Positions 42,505 through 53,900 of a stretch of 64,000 bases of DNA are shown here, one piece after another. How positions within the stretch are numbered: position 1 is the first letter of the stretch; each line of letters starts with the position of its first letter. This DNA is from Zopfochytrium polystomum (taxonomy: Eukaryota; Chytridiomycota; Chytridiomycetes; Chytridiales; Chytridiaceae), in contig JAIVFJ010000218.1 in assembly GCA_025765615.1 (NCBI GenBank), positions 1 through 64,000 on the forward strand, written 5' to 3'. Both the position numbers and the translations under genes were made by a program. Below the pieces are notes generated by a model, which saw nothing but the letters and a program-made list of their open reading frames with translations, did not search any database and was not told where the DNA came from.

Positions 42505-44077
42505 TCACACAAACGCGCTCTTCACAAACAGCCCCTGCACAATCCCGGTGCTCCCGACCGCCTTGACCGCCTCGTTCTTTGCGTCCTCCGCCGTCAACCC
42601 GCGGGAGCGGTAGTGCCGGTGGGTCCGGTGGTACAAGTACATGGACGACAGCGCCGCCACCAGCCACATCCCGCCCGTCGTCGCGCAGAGTATCCCTGCC
42701 ACGTACTTGGAGTCGGTCAGGATGCTCAGCGCGTAGATGATCCCCGCCGAGCCGGATCCGGGAATGCCGAGGGCCATGTAGAAGTCAAAGAGGCTTGGGT
42801 GGACGCGAGTGGGGTCAGAAGGTGTGGAAAGTTCTTGAAAGACAAGGCAGGTGCAGCTCTCACATTTGGATTCCGTTGAAGAGGAAGAAGAACGAGTAGA
42901 GCATGGAGCTTTCCTTGAGGTACGCGTTGTAAACTTGTTATAGTGGGGGAACGAAAAAGAAAGTAAGTCTATTTTGCGGCTCTGCGAAACAAAGCAGAGT
43001 CCTGCAAACCTTTACCTGGTCGGTACCAAAAGTAGAACGCAAGCACCATCACCAGAAACAGATACATTATCGAGACCCCAAAGTCGCGACCGCCTTCAAT
43101 TGGGAGCAGTGGTGTTAAGACTTTGCACACAGAGCTCTTTTCGTGAATTGACGAATCTTTCACCAGTAGTGACTCCCGCTGGATGCGAAACCAGAATCGC
43201 GAGGCACGCTCCGCAGTTTACAAAGAGAACGAGAAAGAGAAACATGAAGCTGCGGAACATCCAAAGCATGTTGGGTTGCGTCGCTGCGGGGATGTCGAGC
43301 TGTGTTGTCCCGGGGGGTGTGGGGTGGTGGGGAAAGGGGCGGAAACGAATGTGGGAGTGTGAATTCCATCAGTTTCCGAGGAAAGATAATCTAGAAATCG
43401 TGTCAGCGCCTGCAAAAAAAACCCCTCACCCTAATATCGTGAAACATGACCGGCCAGCACGGCGGAAAGTTTGGTACCCGCGGTACCGCGCGCCGTTGCG
43501 CCTCCAGCAGCTGAGCCTCGCGAGCGGCCACCTCCGCTTCGCGTTTCCGCAGCTCCGCTTCTTTCGCGAGACGCGCCTTGTCGGCCGCGTTGTTGCTGTT
43601 TTTCTGCGGGTTCTGTCAAGTTTGGAAAGCGGAGTTAGTGCCACGATGTATGCCGCTGTTTGGAGCGGAAGAGCGGGGGTCGCGGTGGGAAGGTTAAGGT
43701 GGACGGGGATAGTGCTGTTTTGATGAGGCCTTCAGAGGCGGTCTGAAGCTATTCATCGTATTTTTTGGGTTTGTCCTCCTTTTTGGAGAAGCAAACTCTC
43801 GGCAGGGACCCACCTTCGCCGCGGCCACTGGCGCGTGCTGAACCTCCCCCTCGCCTTCTTCCACCACGCCCTCCTCCACCGTGAGCTGTGCGACCTCGTC
43901 TGGGTCACCTTTCCTCTCCACAACTGTGAGGAACGGGTTCGCAAAGCGGAACCAACTCCCCGTCGTGGAGCTTGAAGGGGCTGCCGTGCTGGGTGTGTTT
44001 GCTGCTGCCGCCGCCACCGGCGCCGGCGAAGGCGAACGCGAGTTGGAGGGCGTCGTCTTTGCTGGCGCGAGGGACAT
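42505..44077 (-). CDS. SCAMP (secretory carrier-associated membrane protein)
   Basis: Six exons (43814-44077, 43430-43612, 43164-43299, 43016-43093, 42864-42933, 42505-42793) join without frame conflict into 339 residues, the usual SCAMP length. An N-terminal NPF motif lies in FANPFLTVVERK, the known EH-domain ligand. A coiled coil follows (AELRKREAEVAAREAQLLEA), then VPNFPPCWPVMFHDIRLDIP. Four membrane helices come next: MFRSFMFLFLVLFVNCGACL, IMYLFLVMVLAFYFWYRPVY, MLYSFFFLFNGIQILFDFYM and GILCATTGGMWLVAALSSMY. The family signatures FYFWYRPVYNAY and ALGIPGSGSAG are clear. SCAMPs cycle between trans-Golgi, endosomes and plasma membrane. Exon 5 is only 70 nt. Confidence 0.88.
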
Positions 44078-44108
44078 CCAGTGTGATCTGTCAAATTAAT
44101 GCTGAAGT

Positions 44109-44110
<2 letters not shown>

Positions 44111-44147
<37 letters not shown>
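44111..44147 (+). repeat. T37 homopolymer
   Basis: Run of 37 T immediately upstream of the SCAMP start codon, so A37 on the SCAMP coding strand about 35 bp before the ATG. Confidence 0.95.
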
Positions 44148-44148
<1 letters not shown>

Positions 44149-44445
44149 GTTTGTTTCAACTCAATTGTTCCTTTCGGTTTCCCCGAAGGATGACAACCCT
44201 CGTTGAAGGGACTTCCCAAAAACGTGATTGGATCGAGTGCCTCTCGAACTCCTACTGCCGTTAATTTAAAGCCTTTCATCCCTCGTGTCTGTGGAAGCAT
44301 CACAGGTGGGGAATGTCGTGATAACCGCCGATTGAATTACATTAGTGGGTAATAGAAAAGGATGGAACTTAGAGGAGAAACAGGTTGCAAAGGACTGAGC
44401 CTGAGCCGACAAGAGATAAGAGGGCCTTTCCCGACACCTTACAGT

Positions 44446-46174
44446 CTACCATCGCACCCAACGCTTGGCGGCGGCATCGTACACGTGCCCTTGGATAACC
44501 GTTTGCGTCAAGCTTTTCATCCCGTACTCTGAAAGCAGGATCTTCTCCGCGTCGAATGGAACGTACACATCAATCCCTTCAAACGTCGTCCGCCGCAGCG
44601 GAAACAAGTCCCGCACCATGGCAACGTGCGGCGACTTGCACGTTACCAAGTACGTCCCGTCCTCGTCGCCGTCCTTCCGAGCGGATCCCACATCTTCTTT
44701 CTCGCGCGTCGCAGCCTCCCCGCCTCGCCCGACCGCAACACTCACGGCAGCCGGCACCCTCCGCGACCGCTGTCACGTCCACAAACCGCCCCGTCTCCGT
44801 ATCCACAAACCGCGCGTCGATCGTGTTGTCCGCCTCCGGGTACCGCCGGAGGTACCCCGGGTTCACCTCAAACAAATACCGCCCACCGTCCCGGCCGCCG
44901 CGACGCGTCCCGTTCCACCGCCGCGCCAAACCATCCAGGTCCCGCAGCGTCGTCTGCACGTCCACGTCGTCGTCCCACGGCAGCGCCCCGCCCGTCCACC
45001 ACCAACCGAGCAGCGTCCCGTGCGCGATCCACGTCGTCGCGTTCGCCTCCGACGCAAACTCGGTCCACGCTCGAAGCAGAACCGCGAGTTCCCCGCCGGG
45101 CGGAACACCAGCAGGAACCGCAGCCGCCGCCCCCGCCGCCGCCGCATGGGACCCGTCCCGGTGTGCGAACCGCGCGTCCAGGTGCGAGTTGCCCGCGACT
45201 TCTCGGAAGAACTTGCCCGGCCCCCCCGCCCGCGCGGGGATCCCAAACGCCGCTTGCAACCACTGCCGGAACACCGCGACGACGCCGCCGACGCCGCGAG
45301 GCCTCGTCGCCGCCGCGGCGGCGTCCGGCCGTTGGAACGTGGCCCCGCACGCGGTAAAGTGCGCACGCGACGGGTACGGCCCCGCTGCAGCACCTGGTGT
45401 GGGGTCGAACGGCGACGCGAAGGTCGTGGACGACGGCGAGCCGAGCGGGCGCGTGGTCCACGTTGCCGCGGCGTTGTCCTCAGCGCATGGGATGCGGCAG
45501 GCGTCGTCATCGGAGGTGGGGACGGCGGCGGCGAGGTGCGAGCGGGTGGAGAAGCAGGTGGCGATGTGGAGGAGGGCGGTGGTGAGGGAGACGGCGAGGA
45601 GCGCGAGGAGCGCGAGGTGTTTGAGGGTGCGGTGGGGCGGCGGTGTGCGGGACGGCAAGCGACGGCGGCGGCGGCGGAGGGGGTTGGCCCATAGGGGCAG
45701 CCACTCTGATCTGACCGTGAGGTTGGGGTAATCGTCGATTCTTGCCGTCAAGGGGAGGTACGAGTGATGGGGAGGATGTGTTGTGGGTTCTCCCGACGAT
45801 AAAATGAGGGGTAGTAGGTGCTCTGGCCATGCGTAGAGCGTTTTGACGGTGGAAGGCGATTGGCGGATAAAATGGGTCTGGATTGTTGACAATAGCTCGT
45901 CGTCCTCGTGGGCTTGGGTTCGACACTGTTGTTTTTTTTGTGAGTGTGTGAAGCAGATCAGATCGTGAGTTGACGACTGATCTTTGGTCGGATCTGCCAG
46001 TCGGGCGGGTGAGGTGGCAACGGTGGTGGGAGCGAGTGGGGGGAGGATCTTGCTGGAAGGAAAAGGGGGGTACGTGAGTGCGGAAGCGGTGGGATGTGGG
46101 AGTAGTGCTTGGGGGATTTCAGGAAAACGAAGCGGGGATGATGGCGGCGGTTGCAAGGCAGCAGCAAAATCCAC
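44446..46174 (-). CDS. LicD/fukutin-type transferase, type II membrane protein
   Basis: Two exons (44746-46174 and 44446-44696) give 559 residues. The 49-bp intron GTGAGT...GAAAG restores frame between VTAVAEGAGC and DVGSARKDG. One membrane anchor (LALLALLAVSLTTALLHIAT, about 195-215) suggests a Golgi type II protein. The catalytic landmark is WIAHGTLLGWWWTGGALPWD followed by DDVDVQ, then DNTIDARFVDTETGRFVDVT. The second exon carries VRDLFPLRRTTFEGIDVYVP and LLSEYGMKSLTQTV. This is the LicD order seen in bacterial LicD, fukutin/FKRP and yeast Mnn4, which transfer phospho-sugar or phosphocholine groups to glycans. The exact substrate is unknown. An alternative start at a later methionine is possible. 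Confidence 0.82.
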
Positions 46175-46460
46175 ACCATGAAAGCCTTTCGGAACGAGAG
46201 AACGAAAGCGAGTTCCGAGGCCGACAAAAGACTCCGCGGGTCGAAAAACGGTATGGTGTGAAAGTTGCTGCCGCCAAATTAGAGAGGCAGATTGGGTCTA
46301 GTTGCTGTTCGAGAGATCGTCAAAGAAAGATATCTGTGGTGTCCTCGAAAGTTGTTTGGTACGCGGCTGCCTGAAGGAGAAGGATCAGAGAGAAGCGAGT
46401 TGGCGACTCCGTTTTTCAAGCTGTTTGGATTATCTTGCTGTTTTATTGGAATGTGTGCCA

Positions 46461-46521
46461 TTCTCTCTCTCTCTCTCTCTCTCTATCTCTTTCTCTCTCT
46501 CTCTCCCTCTCTCTCTCTCCC
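46461..46521 (+). repeat. (CT)n microsatellite
   Basis: Imperfect CT tract upstream of the LicD gene (on the opposite strand). Confidence 0.9.
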
Positions 46522-47188
46522 CCTTCCACTCGCTTTTCCCTCATGGAATTGCCAGCTCCGCCCGTCCACGTCGCGAAGATTCCCTTCATTTTCGGGTCCT
46601 CCACTCTTTTTGTGTTTTTACTATTTTTTATTTATTTTTTTTTTTCTAACCCTGTCTCCGTCGGGAGCTCGGGGGAGCTCGGGGGATAAAACATGATATG
46701 ACGCATTCTCACGGAAGGAAAAAAGGGAAAAAAGAGAAAGACTTCAGTCGGGGCGCGTTTCGCGTTCCGCGTTGCCGGTGCCGGAACGGAGCTACTTCCC
46801 TCCTCGTGCGCTTTCCACCAGGATGGGAGCCGGTCAATCAGTTCGGCGTAACTGTTACGATTCAGTTGTTCCCCATCCGCAAAGGAAAAAGAGTGTGCCC
46901 GAATAATAAACAATTAAGTTGGTCCTGGTGGTGAGGGGGTTGTATGTAGTTGACAAGCAGGAACGTGGTTCATAGTTGGGGGCTCTCGTTCTTGTTATTT
47001 ACTTTGTTTCTGGGTTGGTGTGAGTATTTGATCGGATAACGCCAGAGGTATGAGGGCTGCTTTGGTTTACAAGAAGAAGAACTTGGAGGGAGGAGGAAAC
47101 AGGAACCACACAGACGAGGGTGCGAATCAACCACAACTAAAATAAAACAACAAAAGAAAAAAGAAAGAAAAAAAAAGAACCCCCCCGT
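46522..47188. other. Intergenic; no gene recognised
   Basis: Spacer between the LicD gene's 5' side and the 3' end of the Cdc42-like gene; A-rich near 47150. Confidence 0.5.
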
Positions 47189-48163
47189 TCAAACAATCAC
47201 ACACCGCGGCGGCAACCTGTTCGCCCTCCCCGCCGCCGGCGGCTGCGTCAGCGCCGCCACGATCGCCTCGTCAAACACCGCCCGCACCCCGCGCCGCGTC
47301 AGCGCAGAGCACTCCACGTGCCCCGCCAGCCCCAGCTCGCGCGAGAGCCGCTCCCCCGCCCCCCTCGACACCGCCGTCGCCCGCTTCTTTGCGTCGCCGC
47401 GCAGGTCCGATTGCGTGCCGACGAGGACGATCGGGGTGCCCGGGCTGTGGTGGCGGATCTGGGCCGCGCCGGGGGGGTGGGAGGTTGGTCAGAGACGACG
47501 ATTGGTGGGGAATGGGAGGAGCACTCTACCTCGGGCACCCATTTCGCGCGCACGTTCTCGAACGACGACGGCGAGACGACCGAGTAGCACACCAGGAAGA
47601 CGCTCGTGTCTGGGTACGACAGCGGGCGCAGGACGTCGTAGTCCTCCTGCCCTGCTGTGTCAAAGAGGCCCAGGGTGTACGGCGTGTCGCCCTTTTTTGT
47701 TGTTGTCGTTGTTGTGGGTTTTAGGAAGTAGGTTAACATCGAAAGGGCAGGCGACACTCACGACGTTGACCGTCACCGCTGTATACAACAAATACGGTTG
47801 GCGTTCAGACGACCCCACGGAAGTGGGGAATCACGCGTCGGTGTGAGAATTGGCCGCGTGGGCGTGGGCGGGGAGGATACATGTACGTTATCCCAATCAG
47901 TAAACCAAAAGGGACGCAGCGACGACAACGGCCCCTACGTACCGTAATTGTCGAAAACGGTCGGGATCTGTGCGTGTTACCGGGGAGGGGAGTTCAAGCG
48001 CCGGTCAGAGGTGATGACAAAACCAATCGAACAGGACAGCAAGCCGTGAAGTAAAGAAGCCCCTCACGTAATCGGACGGAAACTCGTTTGTCGAGTAGGA
48101 GATCAGGAGGCACGTCTTCCCGACGGCGCCGTCGCCGACCACGACGCACTTGATCGTCTGCAT
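47189..48163 (-). CDS. Cdc42-type Rho GTPase with microexons
   Basis: Five exons (48068-48163, 47943-47967, 47762-47778, 47530-47691, 47189-47458) give 189 residues. Start [20 protein letters not shown], switch [15 protein letters not shown], switch [20 protein letters not shown], the Rho block [21 protein letters not shown]4 TQSD, G5 VECSAL, and a CAAX box CVIV. The nucleotide-binding and effector motifs are close to Cdc42 ([16 protein letters not shown]) rather than Rac. Exons two and three are 25 and 17 nt, together encoding switch I. The helix region unique to Rho proteins is about seven residues shorter and the pre-CAAX polybasic patch is weak. Cdc42 organises polarity and actin at membranes. 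Confidence 0.88.
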
Positions 48164-48687
48164 GCTGGAATGTCTCGTGAGCGCCTGGGAGGTTGGTTGG
48201 GAAAGGAGGTTCTTTCTTTTTGAGAGGGGTTGGGGTACCGGTGGCCAAGTTTTCGGTTGTTGCTTGCATCTTCGGGATTCCAAACAAAGCCGCCTTGGCG
48301 CCAAAGTGCTTGCCAAGGAATGGTGAGAAACGGGCGAAAGGAGACACGCCGCGCGCGCGGGGGGAGTCATTAAACATTGACGCGATCTACATAGGATGCC
48401 CGGACAGAGGTCGATGGCTGGCACAATTCGGTACGAGTATTTTGTTGCACATAGCGTGAGGGATTCATCTCTTTTATTTCTCTGTCTGGACGGGGACGTC
48501 CTTGGCGTTGTAGATTCGATACAAATTAAGAAGAAGAAAGAAGAAAAGGAAGCAAGGCTGAGTGGCCCCGTCTTTTCCAGCCTCTCGTTGAGCCGTTGTG
48601 CGAGCGAGCCGGGGGGGTATCCGCGAAAGGGGCGAAGACATCACGAAAGGAAAAAACTTTGACATCACAAACGTGGCACAAAATAAC
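48164..48687. other. Intergenic; no gene recognised
   Basis: 5' region of the Cdc42-like gene and 3' region of the UPF0643 gene. Confidence 0.5.
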
Positions 48688-49593
48688 TCAACCCCTCCGC
48701 TCTCCCTGACTCCCGTGTTGATGCTGATGCGGCTGGACAACCTCGGTCAGCTCCCACTCGCGCGCGCCCTCGCCGATCCAAAACCGATACGTCCGAAAAT
48801 CCACCTCCTCGTAGTACTCCCTCGCCGCCGCCCTCGCCCTCGCGTGCCACGGGCCTGTCCCCCCCCTCCGCGCGTCCTCCCGCTCCCGCCACACGCACGT
48901 CGCCAGGTTCCGCCCCGCCGCGTCCGGCGCGCCAAACCAGTACCGCAGCAGCCCGCCGCTCGCGCTCGCCTCCGCGTGCGACCGCTCGTCTAGATGCCCG
49001 AGCGCCGCGGACCCCGCCTCGAACGCCGCTGCGGAGGACGGGGTGGAGGAGGGGGATAAAGGGGATATCCCGCGCCGCTTGGAGCGGAAGGCTACGGCGT
49101 AGTAGGACCGCGCGGGGAAGGGCGTGGGTGGGGTCGTGAGGGTGAGGCGATGTTGGAGGTCGGCGACGATGGCGGCGAAGGGGAAGGAGGAGGCGTAGGG
49201 CGCGGTAGCGTAGTCGGCGCGCGTCGCGGAGAAGAGGGTGAGGGACTGCGCGAGGAGTCGGGTGGCCGGATCGAGCGTGCGGAGGTCGAGGAGGTGCTCG
49301 GGCGTCGTGTAGGGCGATGCGACGAGGAGGAGGTGCGGAGCGGCGGGGAGGGCTTCGGTTTCGGCTTTGGCGGCGGATCCGTCGACGGCCGTGTCGGCGC
49401 CGGGGAGGGTGCCGTCGGACGGCCAGGACGTGATCGCGAGGCCGGCTGGGGGCGAGGGGTAGTCGGTGGTGGGGGTCGTAGTGCTGCTGACGGTGTTGCT
49501 GTCGTCGTGCGACTTGACGGCGGCGGCGGGTTTGACGCCGGAGAAGTCTCTGATCTCGAGGTCCGGGCTGGGCGTTTCGAGTCTTGGGACCAT
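48688..49593 (-). CDS. UPF0643-family protein
   Basis: Single exon of 301 residues. The first 80 residues are variable. The conserved part starts near PHLLLVASPYTTPEHLLDLR and includes SSFPFAAIVADLQHRL. The most telling block is GGLLRYWFGAPDAAGRNLAT, then CVWREREDARRGG and REYYEEVDFRTYRFWIGEGA. This resembles the end of fungal UPF0643 proteins (YWFG.PD..GRNLATC.W). No biochemical function is established for the family. The start at MVPRLETPSP is the only in-frame ATG in a suitable place. Confidence 0.75.
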   Translation of the reverse strand: MVPRLETPSPDLEIRDFSGVKPAAAVKSHDDSNTVSSTTTPTTDYPSPPAGLAITSWPSDGTLPGADTAVDGSAAKAETEALPAAPHLLLVASPYTTPEHLLDLRTLDPATRLLAQSLTLFSATRADYATAPYASSFPFAAIVADLQHRLTLTTPPTPFPARSYYAVAFRSKRRGISPLSPSSTPSSAAAFEAGSAALGHLDERSHAEASASGGLLRYWFGAPDAAGRNLATCVWREREDARRGGTGPWHARARAAAREYYEEVDFRTYRFWIGEGAREWELTEVVQPHQHQHGSQGERRG

Positions 49594-50989
49594 GTTGTCG
49601 CTTTTGGTTTCCCTTCCAACGTTTACGACGAATCTGAAAGGGTGGGTCGGTGGGTGGGGTGACTGTGAATAAGGCGAGCCTGAGAGCGAGGATATGTCTG
49701 AAGGGCAGCGTGCAGGTTGTTGATCAGGGGGAGCGAGCGGTGTGTATCTGTTTGTGTGTGTGTGTGTGCAGTGTGGGGGCCAGCAACACGCGGCGTTGAA
49801 CGAAATTTAACTGGGGGCAGTTTGTTCTCACTTTTCTCTCTCTGGTTGCGCGCCTTGGTCTTAAGTACGTCGTCGCCGTCACCGTTAATAAAAACTCGGT
49901 GATGATGTACGTATATTCGTTATTGTATGTATTGCACAACCAAGGCGTGATCAGCAAACACTGGGGAAAAGGAAGGGGCGCATATGGTCCAGAGTGAGAG
50001 AGTGAGACAGCTCGCGTGCGCCAAAAGCCGAAACAATTCCACAGGCGAAACTCCGACAACTGGCGGAATAGCAACGTGATTTGACTTGTCAAGCGTGGCT
50101 CGGATTAGGTCGGTGGGTGGTTCAGAGTCGGACGTCAATACTGTTCAGAAGGCACGAAGCCATCAACATCAACAAGCAAGCGCGCGATGCGCGCATAACC
50201 TCGCGCGCGGGAGTTCAGCGTCCAGGGCATGGCCCTAAAAATGGTCGTTTCCCGCCGAGTCCCCCACGTGCGGGACGAAACGTGCGGTCGCACTCTTCCA
50301 CACTTTCCTACTACTAGCACCTTCCCCCCCTTCAACCACGCCTCGGGGCGGCGGGGGGAGGTCTGGGTCTGCTACTGCTGCTCCAGACCTGTTTTCCTCC
50401 GGACAGCCCCGGCCCGGTTGAGTTTCCGTACGCTCGAACGACTTCGCATCATCCAATTCCGTCAAAAGGAGCTGTTGGGAAGGCACGGAAGCGCAGCGCA
50501 GAGCCAGAAGGCGCGATCGATTCGATCCTCTTTCCGTTCAACTTGATGTTACTGCATGGGCAGTGCCAGGCGACTTCGTACCCGACGCCAGAAAGCGAAG
50601 AAAACAAAAAAAAAAAAAAAAAAAAAAAAAAAAGCCTCCTGCACATATTTCCCTCTTGCTGAAAATTTGGATGCCGCAAAATTTGCGGTTGTCACTGTTT
50701 TCGAGCCAGAAAAGGGAACTCGATCGTGTGTGGGCGTGTTAACGTGCCGACGCAGGCCAAGAGGTCCATCTACTGTTGGTATTTACCCTCTCGATTGCTT
50801 CGCGCGCGCGCGCCAACCCCTCCCCTCTCCCACTCGCAGCCAACGCGCCCTGGCGAGGCGACGCCGACTCGAAACGTCCATCTGCGGTCCTGGCGGTCGG
50901 CTGCCCCTTGGACGCCCTGAACGATCTCTCCCACACACAAACTCACACGCAACACACACTCAGAGACGATCCACCGACAGCCCAGCCGA
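49594..50989. other. Intergenic between divergent genes
   Basis: A shared 1.4-kb 5' region for the UPF0643 (-) and ERD1-like (+) genes. Contains a (GT)n at about 49755 and A26 near 50608. Short open frames only. Confidence 0.55.
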
Positions 50990-53900
50990 ATGCCAGCCTC
51001 TCGCCGTTGGGCGGCCCTGGCGCGATCGTCCATCGCCGCCGCCCTGGCCACGCGGGCCCGCGTTGCCGCCACGATCGCCTTCATCGTCACGTCGATCGTG
51101 CTGACCGTCGTCTACCGCTCCCAGCCACAACCCTTCCTCGCTCTCGCACAGTTTGCTGCCGCCCTCCCCGTCTACTTCCACGTCCTCCTCCTCATCAACC
51201 TCGGCCTCTGGTGCTGGGCCTCCAATGTGCACGGCCTACTCTTGGCCGGCGTCGACGTCAACGGCGTCCTCCTAACCCAGCACGGCGGGCACAACGGCGA
51301 TCGCCACCACGGCCTGCACGATTTCGGTCTGCAGCCACCGTCCAGTGCACGCCAGCGCCGCCGGAGCTCGGCCGGCGAAAACAAGATTGAGATCAATCTC
51401 GCGACGGCGACGTCGTCACGGTCGGCTTCGCCTTACTCGTCGTCCGGCCCTTTCGCTCTCGACGGCCCTCCCTCGGGCGACGACGACGACGACGCGGACG
51501 ACGACGAGAACGTCGACGGCTACGGAGGCGGCTTCCGCCGCCGCGACCCGCCGCGGTTTAACCCTCCGTTCCTCTACCGCCTCGCCCTGCGCGCGTCGGC
51601 CCTCAGCCTTGCCACCTACCTTGTCTTCCGCTACCTGGCCGTCACCGCCGGCTGGGGCGAGGAACCCGCAGAGATCGTCGTCGCCGCCGCCTACGCCGCC
51701 GCCCTCCTCTGGCTCGCATGGCCCTTCGCTGTCCGCTGCTTCGCTAGGAGGTCCCGCCGCGCGCGCAGGCGCGGGTACGCCGCCGTCGTCGTCGCCGCTC
51801 CACCGCTTCCGTCCGCGCTCGCCCTGTTCTCCGGCGCGTCGTCCTCCTCCTTGGTGTCGTCGTCGAAGCTCGCGACGCCCTCCGCGGCCTCCTGCGTCCC
51901 TTGCACCCCGCCCCCGCCGGCGACGGCGACAGGTTCCTCGGACGCCTCCCCCGCCGCCGCGTCCCTCGACGCACGCCTCTGGCTCGGCGCCGCCGCCTTC
52001 CGCGTTGCCTGCGAGGGTATCGACGCCCGCGTCCCCTTTTGCGACGTCGTCCTCGCAGATGTCCTCACCTCATTTTCCCGCGTCCTCGGCGACCTCCACC
52101 TCGCCGTCGCAGACCTGCTCCAGGTCGAGCCGGCCGACGCCGGCGGTAGACCGTCGCCGGACGGCGCCGGGTCGTGGTCGTGGCTCACTCGGCTGATGCA
52201 GGTCATCGGTCCCGTGCTCGTCGCGTGAGAGCCTATTTTTCTCCTATTTCCCCTCCAATGCCGCAAGCTTCGCTAAGAAAACCTTCCCCAACCCTAACTT
52301 TTCAACGGGATTTATTTGCTCCAACCCCCCCCCGAGGGAGAGGGTGAGGAATCTGCAACTTTGAAAGTTAAAAAGTGCATACATATGAAATAGGAGAGAC
52401 ATGTCCAGAGGCAAGAAAGAGGTGCCAGGTAGAGAATCAAAAGGCAGAAAAACAAAGGACAGCAACTAGGTCAACAAGAAAAAGAGGAGAGGATCCACAG
52501 AGGTGAGGTGAAATTTAACAACAAGAAAACAAATAGAAAACAAATGAGGTTCGAAGGACTGCACCTGAAACACTGCACAAACTGTCACCCAGTTCCAGCC
52601 TCCTCCTCTGAATCAGAGTCCACATGCCCATTGCCGTCCACTGTCCCCTCAACCCCCTCCGTTTCCTTCTTCTTCCACTTCTCCCTTGACTCCCGCCACT
52701 GTTTGTTCCGTACTGGATCGTAGGTGGTGATGATGACCGACCTTGCAAGCTTGCGCACCCTGGCTGCTGCCATCCGTTCCTGAATACTCATATCCTGTCG
52801 GTCCACACGACCTGCCTCCACCACAACCTCTGCCTCCTCTGCTGCTGTTGTCTCTGAAGCATCAGTGAAATTCGCAAGTCCTCCACACTCAACGCGCATC
52901 TGCATGATCATTCTGGCCAACTTCATTCCCATCTTCTTGGAGGCAATGCGAGTCTCCTTAGAGATCTTGTCCTCAGCTTTGGCACTGTAGGGGGCCCAAA
53001 AGACCAGCGACCTTAGGCCCAAATCCACTGCTGAAATGTTCAAATCCTGTTGCTCTGCAGTGGGAATCAACTCAGGATGCAGCCTCTCCAGCCTGTCCTT
53101 AACACCTGAACACTCCAAAACATGCCTCCTAGTGCACTTCTCTGCACAGCCAGCCCTTGCACACTGTTGGTGAAATGCTACCATCCCAGCCATCCACATC
53201 AGCAGGTGTCTGAGCCACTTCCTGTTGAATGCCGCACCAGATCGAATAACTTGGCATGGCCCCATGTGTGAAGGCACCTCCAAAGCCTGAGCCACCCCTG
53301 TGGGGGAGGATTTCTTCTGGCACCTCACCAGGGCCCTCTTGTGCATGGCCAGCATGTCTGCAGCCTCAATGTTCTTTGTTCTCATCACAGGCAACTCAAT
53401 GTCATAGGCCTTGGTTGTGGGGAGCACAAGTGGCAACTCCACAAAGGAGGGCCGCCTCACCGAGTTCAAGAAATCCTGAATATCCGTATAGTCAAGCGAA
53501 AACTTTGTCAAGGACTGTCCCACAGAGGCCCCTGAAGCAATCTTTTCCACCATGTGCCTGTACATCTGAGCCGTTGTGTTGCGAGCATCCTGAATGTGGT
53601 GCAGTCTGAAAAAGTATCTGGCATTCAGCATCTTGTTCCTGGCTGCCACAGGGACCACTCCAAACATCAGATGCAGGGCCGCCCCTGAGGAGGTCTTCCC
53701 CAGTGACAACGCCTGCCGCAGGCACTTGTCCTGCAACTTCTGTGCATCCTTCAGCTGTGTGTGAGTCAGGGGGCGCAGTGCAAACCCATACTCCATCATT
53801 GGTCTCAAGAAACACATGTAAACCCTGTAAGAGCTCACGGGCCTGAAGCCCCAGCCATTGAAACCCCGAGCAGCCAAAAAGGCCAGCATCTTTTCTGTTT

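Noticed and set aside
47189..48163. Assignment of the Rho GTPase as Rac
   Set aside because: [24 protein letters not shown] and [10 protein letters not shown] match Cdc42 better than Rac (which has VNLGLWDTAGQ).
52225..52228. Simple single-exon EXS protein ending at the TGA at 52226-52228
   Set aside because: It would lack the second half of the EXS domain, which lies in frame at 58386 behind an intact acceptor.
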